Source of the DNA: Bacteroidota bacterium
GTDB lineage: Bacteria; Bacteroidota; Bacteroidia; B-17B0; Aurantibacillaceae
DNA length: 43,560 bases
Reading direction: 5' to 3'
Assembly (NCBI GenBank): GCA_023433205.1
Contig: JAEZDS010000121.1
Coordinates: forward strand, 1 to 43,560
Shown piece after piece: positions 15,787 to 22,031 of this stretch. The notes under the pieces were generated by a model, which was not told the origin of the DNA, did no database searches, and saw nothing but the letters and a program-made list of their open reading frames with translations. Every line of letters starts with the position of its first letter. Position 1 is the first letter of the stretch. The translations under genes and the position numbers were made by a program.

Positions 15787-17057
15787 CAGTCAATTATTGA
15801 AAATCCGCAATAAGGTTGCAATACGTCGGGGATCTTAATTCCGTTCTCAGTCTGGTTATTTTCAAGCAGAGCGGCCACAATACGCGGCAATGCCAGGGCG
15901 CTTCCATTAAGACTATGTGCCAGCTGCGTTTTTCCTTTTTCATCGCGGTACCTGCAGCGCAGTCTGTTTGTCTGGAAAGTCTCAAAATTACTTACGCTGC
16001 TAACCTCCAGCCATCGTTCCTGGGCTGCGCTCCACACTTCCATGTCGTAAGTCATTGCGCTGGTAAAACCCATGTCGCCGCCGCAAAGTTTTAGCACCCG
16101 AAAAGGCAGACCAAGCTCTTTTAAAAGTCCTGCTACATACTCGCGCATCTCCTCAAGGATCTGGTAACTCTTAGAAGGGTGCACTATCTGTACCACTTCC
16201 ACTTTATCAAACTGGTGCAGCCTGTTTAAACCACGAACATCTTTACCATAACTACCGGCTTCGCGTCTGAAACAAGGTGTGTAACCGCAGTTTTTAACGG
16301 GAAGGTCCTCCTCTTTCAAGATAACATCGCGGTACAGATTGGTGATGGGAACTTCCGCGGTGGGAATAAGATAAAGTTCATCAGCGGTAACATGGTACAT
16401 CTGCCCTTCTTTATCGGGCAACTGTCCTGTTCCAAATCCGCTTGCCTCATTAACTACAATGGGGGGCTGGATCTCGGTGTATCCTGCCGCGAGCGCACGG
16501 TCGAGAAAAAAGTTGATGAGTGCGCGCTGCAGTCGCGCTCCTTTGCCCTTGTAAACCGGAAAACCGGCTCCAGCGACCTTAACACCCAGCTCAAAATCAA
16601 TAAGGTTATACTTGTCTGCCAGTTCCCAGTGAGGCTGAGCCTTGCTGAGAGCCGGCTTTGAGCCGTGCTCAGCTACCACCTCGTTCTCTTCAGGCGTTTT
16701 TCCCGCAGGAACTGAAATATGCGGTGTGTTGGGAACCGTTACCAGCACGGCATGCACCTCAGCCTCTATCGCACTAAGTTGTTCGTCGAGTTCTTTCTCG
16801 CGGGATTTTAATTCGCCGGTGCGTTTTTTTACATCTTCAGCCTCCGCTTTTTTTCCTGAGCGCATCAGATCGCCTATCTGCCTGGCCAGACTGTTAGCCT
16901 CTGCCCTCACATCGTCGGTCTGTTTTTGTGTAGCTTTTCTCTTTAAGTCAAGCTCAATGATCTGCGTTACGAGTTCTTCGGCATTCTTCAGGTTCCGGAG
17001 TGCGAGACGTTTGATCACTTCTTCGCGGTTCTCTTGTATATAGTTAAGTTGTAACAT
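15786..17057 (-). CDS. serS: Seryl-tRNA synthetase
   Basis: Class II aminoacyl-tRNA synthetase that charges tRNA-Ser (and tRNA-Sec if present), cytoplasmic. The 423-residue length is normal. Residues about 30-105 form the antiparallel coiled-coil arm that contacts the tRNA long variable arm. The catalytic core carries TAEVPITNLYRD (serine-binding TxE), motif 2 CFRREAGSYGKDVRGLNRLH and motif 3 GSALALPRIVAALLE. The ATG at 17057 lies 16 bases downstream of a perfect TAnnTTTG element. The stop overlaps the lipoprotein gene start. Confidence 0.98.
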   Translation of the reverse strand: MLQLNYIQENREEVIKRLALRNLKNAEELVTQIIELDLKRKATQKQTDDVRAEANSLARQIGDLMRSGKKAEAEDVKKRTGELKSREKELDEQLSAIEAEVHAVLVTVPNTPHISVPAGKTPEENEVVAEHGSKPALSKAQPHWELADKYNLIDFELGVKVAGAGFPVYKGKGARLQRALINFFLDRALAAGYTEIQPPIVVNEASGFGTGQLPDKEGQMYHVTADELYLIPTAEVPITNLYRDVILKEEDLPVKNCGYTPCFRREAGSYGKDVRGLNRLHQFDKVEVVQIVHPSKSYQILEEMREYVAGLLKELGLPFRVLKLCGGDMGFTSAMTYDMEVWSAAQERWLEVSSVSNFETFQTNRLRCRYRDEKGKTQLAHSLNGSALALPRIVAALLENNQTENGIKIPDVLQPYCGFSIID

Positions 17058-17073
17058 ATCTTATTTGGTTTGG

Positions 17074-17081
17074 CAAATTTA
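17074..17081 (-). promoter_or_regulatory. Predicted -7 element for serS
   Basis: Reads TAAATTTG on the minus strand, a perfect TAnnTTTG match, 16 bases upstream of the serS start. No matching -33 TTG is visible. Confidence 0.5.
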
Positions 17082-17150
17082 ACGCTTGATTTGAATTCAT
17101 TACTGTACGTAAAACTTAAAACCTCTTTGCGAGCCTTCATTTTTGTCAAA

Positions 17151-17177
17151 GACAAATCCGATAACTATCGGATTGTC
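17151..17177. repeat. Inverted repeat, 11-bp stem with one bulge
   Basis: GACA-a-ATCCGAT / loop AACT / ATCGGAT-TGTC. The arms pair completely except for one unpaired A in the left arm. No T-run follows on either strand, so it is not an obvious terminator. A smaller hairpin TTTGTC-AAA-GACAAA overlaps its left edge. Confidence 0.55.
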
Positions 17178-17221
17178 TGTGTCTCAATACTATGAAACAA
17201 AGTAATTGCATAAAAAACTCT

Positions 17222-17253
17222 GCGTCCTTTGCGCATTCTTGGCGTCCTCTGCG
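17222..17253. repeat. Direct repeat of GCGTCCTyTGCG
   Basis: GCGTCCTTTGCG at 17222-17233 recurs as GCGTCCTCTGCG at 17242-17253, 20 bases apart, within a stretch ending GGTTAAAA. This wording resembles CTTTGCG-rich intergenic repeats seen in many environmental genomes; that link is from memory. Confidence 0.45.
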
Positions 17254-17391
17254 GTTAAAATTAAAAACTCAAGATCCGCCCGCGGTTTAAACTTTCACCA
17301 AATCTCAAATTCACTATTCCAAGCCGCTATCATAATCCTCACGGAAAAAGGGTGGGTTGGAATACTGATTCCCGCCGGCAGGCTCCACAAC

Positions 17392-17419
17392 AAAAAACCC
17401 CCCGTGTTTCTACGGAGGG
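17392..17419 (-). terminator. Intrinsic terminator of the rplU-rpmA operon
   Basis: On the minus strand CCCUCCGU pairs with ACGGGGGG (one U-G pair) around a six-base loop, followed by six U residues. It starts 23 bases past the rpmA stop. Confidence 0.85.
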
Positions 17420-17442
17420 CTTCTTTAAATAACTGAATGTAC

Positions 17443-17703
17443 TTATGCCTCTGTAGGTTGAACAGAAACGTACGAGCGGTCGTTTTTCTTTTTCTTGAAA
17501 ACCACTTTACCATCAACCAAAGCGTACAGCGTATGGTCTTTACCAATACCCACGTTTTCACCTGGGTTATGCTTGGTACCGCGCTGACGAACGATGATGT
17601 TGCCGGCGATGCAGGTTTGACCACCGAAAATTTTCACGCCTAAACGTTTACTATGCGAGTCGCGACCATTGTCTGATGAACCCGCGCCTTTTTTATGTGC
17701 CAT
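17443..17703 (-). CDS. rpmA: 50S ribosomal protein L27
   Basis: Component of the large ribosomal subunit near the peptidyl-transferase centre. The 86-residue chain is standard: MAHKKGAGSSDNGRDS, RLGVKIFGGQ, GNIIVRQRGTKHNPG and GIGKDHTLYAL. It starts directly with MAHKKG and so has no cleavable N-terminal leader of the Firmicutes kind. It follows rplU by 47 bases in the usual L21-L27 order and ends at a clear terminator. Confidence 0.98.
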   Translation of the reverse strand: MAHKKGAGSSDNGRDSHSKRLGVKIFGGQTCIAGNIIVRQRGTKHNPGENVGIGKDHTLYALVDGKVVFKKKKNDRSYVSVQPTEA

Positions 17704-17750
17704 TTTTTATCGCTTTATGATGAAGGGGTTAAACCATTCATCAGTTTAAA

Positions 17751-18266
17751 TTAATCTTCTTTTTGTTTGCTTGCTTTTTTAGCTGCTGCTTTTTTAGGAG
17801 CCGCTTTTTTAGCAGGAGCCTTTTTTGCAGGTGCCTTCTTGGTTTCAGTTGCTTCTACCTCCGTATTTGGGGTAGCCTCTGCAGCACCAGGATTGTACCT
17901 GCCCTGCACGCGCACTTTTCTTTCAGCTTTTAGTTCTTCCTGCAGCTTATCTCCCTTTCCAAGAACACCCTGGATCAGGATCTGCGTGAAGCTCTGGCGG
18001 TGGTTATTCCATTTCTGGTAACCCTTGCGGCGCTTTTTCTTAAAAATGATCACCTTGTCTCCTTTCACGTGACCAATTACTGTGGCGGCTACTTTTGCGC
18101 CTTCCACAAGAGGACTTCCAATTGAAACCTTGTCGCCATTGCCCATGAGCAACACGCGGTCAAATTCAATCTTAGCACCCTCATCAGCCTGCAGGCGGTG
18201 AACGTAAACTTTGTTTCCACGTTCCACTTTGAATTGTTGCCCGGCTATCTCTACGATTGCGTACAT
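17751..18266 (-). CDS. rplU: 50S ribosomal protein L21 with lysine/alanine-rich C-terminal tail
   Basis: Large-subunit protein that binds 23S rRNA. Residues 1-103 are a normal L21 (MYAIVEIAGQQFKVERGNK, KKRRKGYQKWNNHRQSFTQI). The chain is 171 residues instead of about 103. After a linker (RVQGRYNPGAAEATPNTEVEATE) comes a tail of repeated Ala-Pro-Ala-Lys-Lys and Ala-Ala-Lys-Lys units to the C-terminus, like histone H1 or bacterial HCT-like tails. The tail is in the same frame with no sign of frameshift. Extended L21 proteins occur in other Bacteroidota as far as I recall. A good two-part promoter lies upstream. Confidence 0.95.
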   Translation of the reverse strand: MYAIVEIAGQQFKVERGNKVYVHRLQADEGAKIEFDRVLLMGNGDKVSIGSPLVEGAKVAATVIGHVKGDKVIIFKKKRRKGYQKWNNHRQSFTQILIQGVLGKGDKLQEELKAERKVRVQGRYNPGAAEATPNTEVEATETKKAPAKKAPAKKAAPKKAAAKKASKQKED

Positions 18267-18309
18267 GCTTTGATTTTAAAATTGTTAATAATTACCCTAA
18301 AAAGGGACG

Positions 18310-18343
18310 CAAATATACTGAATTAATGACAATCGGGCAAAAA
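18310..18343 (-). promoter_or_regulatory. Predicted promoter of rplU-rpmA
   Basis: On the minus strand a -33 TTTTTG (18338-18343) is followed after 20 bases by TATATTTG (18310-18317), a perfect -7. The leader to the rplU ATG would be about 37 bases. A small CCCT-AAAA-AGGG dyad (18295-18306) lies at the predicted transcript start. Strongest promoter match in the window. Confidence 0.7.
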
Positions 18344-19216
18344 TTAGCGGCGGTTGATGATGTAAACACTTAAAATAATCACCACCATCCCAAAAATCTG
18401 CCCCATACTCACCAATTCCCCCCCGAAAATGCCCCAAAGCACAGCCACCACCGGAATAAGGTAAGTAGTGCTACTGGCAAAAACCACCCCTGAGATCCTT
18501 ATCAGCACATTAAAAAGAATAACCGACAATGCTGTGCCTGCTATAGCCAGAATTGACACGTAACCCAGCGAACTTAAGGCTTTTGGAGAATGTTGCAGAT
18601 GCTGGGTAAAATCGCTGAAACCGAAGAGATAGATCAGCGCAACCGGTCCTGTAAAAGTAAAAGCCCAAACAGTGGCGGTTACCGCGTTAAGGTCAGAAAG
18701 GTATTTTTTGATGCCATTGATAGCCAGGGCATAAAAAAACGTGGCCAGCAGTGCCAGGCCGCCAAAACTGAAGTTTTTGAACGTATCATTCCCCTGTTCA
18801 AAAAAGATCAGCGCAATGGCTGCCACAAAACCCACAGCAATGCCCGCAATCTTGTTCCCCGAGGGCCTTAGCTTCAGCCACACCCAGGCAACCAGCACAG
18901 TAAAAAAAGGTGTAAGCGCGTTAAGCATACCGGCTAGACTGCTGCTGATCATGGTTTCGGAGTGCGTAAAAAGGAAGGCAGGGAAAAAATTTCCGAAAAA
19001 ACCCATAATCAGGAGTCCTGGCAGGTATTTTTTGAGATCAATGCGATAATGCCAGAGCAAGAGGGGGCTCAAAAACAGGAAAGCGATGCCTATACGAAGT
19101 GCTGCTACCTCTCCGCTTGAAAAAGCCTCCAGGCCTCGTTTCATAAGCATAAAGGAGCTTCCCCATACAATTGAGAGAAGAATCAGCAGAAACCATGAAA
19201 GCGATTTGGTTGACAT
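18344..19216 (-). CDS. EamA/DMT-superfamily transporter
   Basis: A 290-residue inner-membrane protein with ten predicted helices in two five-helix halves, each an EamA domain. The first helix has the typical WFLLILLSIVWGSSFMLMKR, and the second half ends YLIPVVAVLWGIFGGELVSM. Members export amino acids or other metabolites, but the substrate cannot be predicted. The start at 19216 (MSTKSLSW) is preferred over the ATG at 19228, because the predicted promoter would otherwise overlap the coding region. It diverges from asd, with 63 bases between the starts. Confidence 0.88.
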   Translation of the reverse strand: MSTKSLSWFLLILLSIVWGSSFMLMKRGLEAFSSGEVAALRIGIAFLFLSPLLLWHYRIDLKKYLPGLLIMGFFGNFFPAFLFTHSETMISSSLAGMLNALTPFFTVLVAWVWLKLRPSGNKIAGIAVGFVAAIALIFFEQGNDTFKNFSFGGLALLATFFYALAINGIKKYLSDLNAVTATVWAFTFTGPVALIYLFGFSDFTQHLQHSPKALSSLGYVSILAIAGTALSVILFNVLIRISGVVFASSTTYLIPVVAVLWGIFGGELVSMGQIFGMVVIILSVYIINRR

Positions 19217-19225
19217 CAGGCGCCG

Positions 19226-19254
19226 CAAAAGTACTTTTAAAAGTGCTATTTTTG
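19226..19254. promoter_or_regulatory. Divergent promoter pair with dyad between EamA gene and asd
   Basis: Two perfect TAnnTTTG elements face away from each other: TACTTTTG on the minus strand (19226-19233) toward the transporter and TATTTTTG on the plus strand (19247-19254) toward asd. Between and overlapping them is an 18-bp dyad AGTACTTTTAAAAGTGCT (19230-19247, eight of nine pairs). A protein bound there could control both genes. No -33 elements at normal spacing. Confidence 0.45.
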
Positions 19255-19279
19255 CGGCCTCAAAATCAAATTCAGCAAA

Positions 19280-20272
19280 ATGAAAGTAGCGGTTGTTGGT
19301 GCAACGGGTCTGGTTGGCACAAAAATGCTTGAAGTACTGGCAGAACGTAATTTTCCGATCACAGAACTTATTCCTGTGGCCTCAGAAAGATCGGTGGGAA
19401 AAGAGATCGTTTTCAGGAACAAAAAATACCGCGTTCACAGCATGCAGGAAGCCATTGAGGCAAAACCTCAGGTGGCACTTTTTTCCGCCGGAGGATCAAC
19501 CTCACTTGAATGGGCGCCAAAATTTGCCGCAGCGGGAATTACGGTGATCGATAATTCTTCGGCATGGAGAATGGACAAGGACAAAAAACTGGTGGTGCCT
19601 GAGGTGAACGCCCATGTTCTGGAAAAAACCGACCGTATAATTGCCAATCCCAATTGTTCAACTATTCAGATGGTGGTGGCATTAAATCCTCTTCACAAAA
19701 AATATGGCGTAAAACGTGTGGTAGTCTCAACTTACCAGAGCGTAACCGGCACCGGAGTAAAGGCCGTAGGTCAGCTTATGAACGAACGGGAGACAGGCAG
19801 CAGTGATGAGATGGCTTATAAATACAAGATTGATTTAAATGCTATTCCGCAGATAGATGTGTTTCTTGAAAACGGCTATACCAGGGAGGAAATGAAGATG
19901 GTGAATGAGACCAAAAAAATTATGGGGGATGATTCCATAGCGGTTACAGCCACAACTGTTCGGATCCCGGTGATGGGTGGCCACAGCGAAAGCCTGAATA
20001 TTGAATTTGAAAAGGACTATGAGTTGCAGGAACTGCGCCAAATTCTTACCGAAACCCCTGGCGTGATTGTGCAGGACGAACCGGGTTCACAACTGTATCC
20101 TATGCCGCTTACCGCGCACAACCGCGATGAGGTGTTTGTTGGCAGATTGCGTCGTGATGAGTCGCGTGAAAAGTGCCTGAATATGTGGGTGGTTTCTGAT
20201 AACCTGCGCAAAGGAGCGGCTACCAACGCTGTGCAGATAGCCGAATATTTACTGGCCCAAAAGCTGATCTGA
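19280..20272 (+). CDS. asd: Aspartate-semialdehyde dehydrogenase
   Basis: NADP-dependent enzyme reducing aspartyl phosphate to aspartate semialdehyde, the branch point to lysine, diaminopimelate, threonine and methionine. The 330-residue chain has the NADP-binding GATGLVG at 7-13 and the active-site Cys126 in NPNCSTIQM. It also has the substrate-binding GTGVKAVGQLMNER and His235 in PVMGGHSES. All key residues are present. It supplies diaminopimelate for the peptidoglycan made by the cluster at 36-43 kb. The ATG at 19280 follows a TAnnTTTG element by 25 bases. Confidence 0.97.
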   Translation: MKVAVVGATGLVGTKMLEVLAERNFPITELIPVASERSVGKEIVFRNKKYRVHSMQEAIEAKPQVALFSAGGSTSLEWAPKFAAAGITVIDNSSAWRMDKDKKLVVPEVNAHVLEKTDRIIANPNCSTIQMVVALNPLHKKYGVKRVVVSTYQSVTGTGVKAVGQLMNERETGSSDEMAYKYKIDLNAIPQIDVFLENGYTREEMKMVNETKKIMGDDSIAVTATTVRIPVMGGHSESLNIEFEKDYELQELRQILTETPGVIVQDEPGSQLYPMPLTAHNRDEVFVGRLRRDESREKCLNMWVVSDNLRKGAATNAVQIAEYLLAQKLI

Positions 20273-20322
20273 AAGAAAAATCAGTTCCCCTAAAAATTAT
20301 GGTATTTGAATGGCCAAAAGAT

Positions 20323-20330
20323 TAAATTTG
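20323..20330 (+). promoter_or_regulatory. Possible -7 element for the dioxygenase gene
   Basis: TAAATTTG matches TAnnTTTG perfectly but ends 5 bases before the chosen ATG at 20336. Transcription from it would give a message with almost no leader. The TTTG at 20305-20308 is only 14 bases upstream of it. Confidence 0.3.
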
Positions 20331-20335
20331 GCTTT

Positions 20336-20857
20336 ATGATAACACGGCCATTTAACTTCAAAAAGTGGATCGACGAGAACCGTCATCTCCTTAAACCGCC
20401 GGTGAACAACAAGGTTGTTTACACCGATGCGGATTTTATTATCATGGTAGTTGGCGGCCCTAATTCGCGCAAAGACTATCATTACAATGAGGGGGAAGAG
20501 TTTTTTTACCAGCTTGAAGGAGATATAGAGGTGCAGATCCAGGAAGGCGGCAGGGCGGTAACGGTGCCCATCAAAGAAGGAGAGATCTTTCTGCTTCCGG
20601 CAAAAGTTCCGCATAATCCGCGACGTTTTGCCAATACTGTTGGCCTGGTGGTTGAACACAAAAAAAAGCAGGGTGAAAAAGACGGACTGATGTGGTTCTG
20701 CGAAAAATGCAACAATAAACTTCACGAAGTATATTTTACCCTCACAGATATACAAACTCAGTTTCAGGCGGAGTTCAAGAAATTCTACGAAAGCCGCGTA
20801 TTACGTACCTGCAAAAAATGCGGCGCGGTGATGGAACCGCCGCCGACGGTAGCGTGA
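20336..20857 (+). CDS. nbaC: 3-hydroxyanthranilate 3,4-dioxygenase
   Basis: Cupin dioxygenase that opens the ring of 3-hydroxyanthranilate to aminocarboxymuconate semialdehyde in the kynurenine pathway, leading to quinolinate/NAD or to tryptophan breakdown. The 173-residue chain carries the iron ligands His49, Glu55 and His93, with active-site Arg45 and Arg97 in place. It also keeps the bacterial rubredoxin-like second metal site: Cys122, Cys125, Cys159 and Cys162. The start at 20336 (MITRPFNFKKW) fits the usual N-terminus of the family; a more upstream ATG at 20306 would add ten unrelated residues. No other kynurenine gene is in the window. Confidence 0.95.
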   Translation: MITRPFNFKKWIDENRHLLKPPVNNKVVYTDADFIIMVVGGPNSRKDYHYNEGEEFFYQLEGDIEVQIQEGGRAVTVPIKEGEIFLLPAKVPHNPRRFANTVGLVVEHKKKQGEKDGLMWFCEKCNNKLHEVYFTLTDIQTQFQAEFKKFYESRVLRTCKKCGAVMEPPPTVA

Positions 20858-20866
20858 GGACAGAGT

Positions 20867-21437
20867 AAGAAGTACGAGGTACGAAGTACAAAGTACGAGG
20901 TACGAAGTGGGAGTACAATTTACGATTTACGATTTACGATTTACGATTGAAGAGTGCGAAGAACGACGTACAAAGTACGAAGTACGAGGTACGAAGTACG
21001 AGGCACGAAGTATGAGGCACGAAGTATGAGTACGATTTACGATTGAAGAGTTGTGCGAAGAACGAAGTATGGTGAAGTACGAGGTACAAGGTACGAGGTA
21101 CGAAGTTCAAAGTACGAGGTACGAAGTGGGAGTACAATTTACGATTGACGATCTACGATCTACGATTGAAGAGTGCGAAGAATGAGGTACAAAGTACGAA
21201 GTACGAGGTACGAAGTACGAGGCACGAAGTATGAGTACGAGCTACGATTTTCGATTTACGATTGAAGAGTTGTGCGAAGAACGAGTTATGGTGAAGTACG
21301 AGGTACAAAGTTCAAAGTACGAAGTTCAAAGTGCGAGGTACGAAGTGGGAGTACAATTTACGATTTACGAGAAGTACGAAGTTCAAAGTACGAAGTACGA
21401 GGTAGGAGGTACAAAGTACGAGGTACGAAGTGACGAT
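20867..21437. repeat. Degenerate GTACGAA-type repeat field with 219-bp higher-order period
   Basis: About 570 bases made almost entirely of 7-base words such as GTACGAA, GTACGAG, GTACAAA and TTACGAT. Above this is a long-range period. The phrase TACGAAGTGGGAGTACAATT occurs at 20901, 21120 and 21339, exactly 219 bases apart each time. GATTGAAGAGTGCGAAGAA occurs at 20945 and 21164, and ATTGAAGAGTTGTGCGAAGA at 21042 and 21261. So there are two full copies and a partial third. Open frames through it translate to repeated KYEV or FVPRTS words and are not genes. Confidence 0.92.
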
Positions 21438-21600
21438 TGAGGGGGTATTTAGTAGGTTAACGATTCCCCCAATTCCAGTTCAGGTTACAGAAAACACCCA
21501 AGTTCTTAAAAGCTCACTTTTAGTTAAAATTTACCTGCTCCTTTGAGTGAACGCGCGCTCTCACTGATTTAATAACTGTCTGAGTATTTGTATTTTAAGC
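21438..21600. other. Non-coding stretch between the repeat field and the small secreted gene
   Basis: Unique sequence with no gene. GGGGG at 21441-21445 can pair with CCCCC at 21466-21470, but no T-run follows. Otherwise nothing recognised apart from the promoter element at its right edge. Confidence 0.5.
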
Positions 21601-21608
21601 TACCTTTG
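21601..21608 (+). promoter_or_regulatory. Predicted -7 element for the small secreted protein/adhesin pair
   Basis: TACCTTTG, a perfect TAnnTTTG match, 12 bases upstream of the ATG at 21621. A TTTG at 21587-21590 is too close for a normal -33 element. Confidence 0.45.
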
Positions 21609-21620
21609 TAAGATAATCTT

Positions 21621-22031
21621 ATGAAAGGGATCCTCAACCTAATAGTATTAGCTGTCTTTTTGATTAGCACGCCTGCAAGTAGAGCGCAGATCTCTTTAGC
21701 CGACAATTATAAACCTGACATGGCCAAGGTAAAAATGTATTTGCCGTACCTGGCGGTGAGACATGGGGGGCCTGACGCACTGGAAGCCTGGAAGAAAGAA
21801 AACAAACTGCAATACCACCGCGAACTGTGGTATTATACTGAAAGCTTTGACGTAGTACGCGATCATTTCAGCGAGGGTGTTCCGCTTAATGAGGAGATCA
21901 TAGACATAAGCAGGTTTGAACAGCACCGTAAACAAAACGAAGAGGCAATAGTTCCCATGCCGGGTTTTCGTGATGCGCTTAGGTTGAAGGCTGGGAAAGA
22001 TCTTTTATATAAACCGGAGTACGTAAAATGA
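21621..22031 (+). CDS. Small secreted protein of unknown function
   Basis: A 136-residue protein with a clear Sec signal peptide (MKGILNLIVLAVFLISTPASRAQ). The mature part, about 113 residues, is hydrophilic and probably helical, with many Lys/Glu/Arg and Tyr residues (KMYLPYLAVRHGGPDALEAW, YHRELWYYTESFDVVRD). No cysteines, no lipobox and no T9SS C-terminal domain, so it is likely periplasmic. I do not recognise a family. Its stop overlaps the start of the 1274-residue adhesin by 4 bases (ATGA), strongly suggesting translational coupling and perhaps a helper role for that protein. Confidence 0.8.
   Translation: MKGILNLIVLAVFLISTPASRAQISLADNYKPDMAKVKMYLPYLAVRHGGPDALEAWKKENKLQYHRELWYYTESFDVVRDHFSEGVPLNEEIIDISRFEQHRKQNEEAIVPMPGFRDALRLKAGKDLLYKPEYVK

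Larger units (their letters stand above)
17082..17391. other. Non-coding gap between serS and rpmA
   Basis: About 310 bases without a credible gene: no tRNA-like cloverleaf and no exported or conserved protein. It holds an 11-bp hairpin (17151-17177), a direct repeat (17222-17253) and, at its right edge, the rpmA terminator. It may be a dispersed repeat element or its remains. Confidence 0.5.

Noticed and set aside
17082..17391. tRNA or small RNA gene between serS and rpmA
   Set aside because: No cloverleaf or CCA end, no promoter-terminator pair on either strand that would frame a small RNA.
20867..21437. CRISPR array
   Set aside because: No constant repeat separated by unique spacers; words are contiguous, degenerate and also in a 219-bp period, and no cas genes are near.
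20934..21440. Open frames on both strands inside the repeat field (20934-21137 minus, 21231-21440 plus)
   Set aside because: They translate to repeated KYEV or FVPRTS words with no signal peptide or domain; they follow from the repeat composition.
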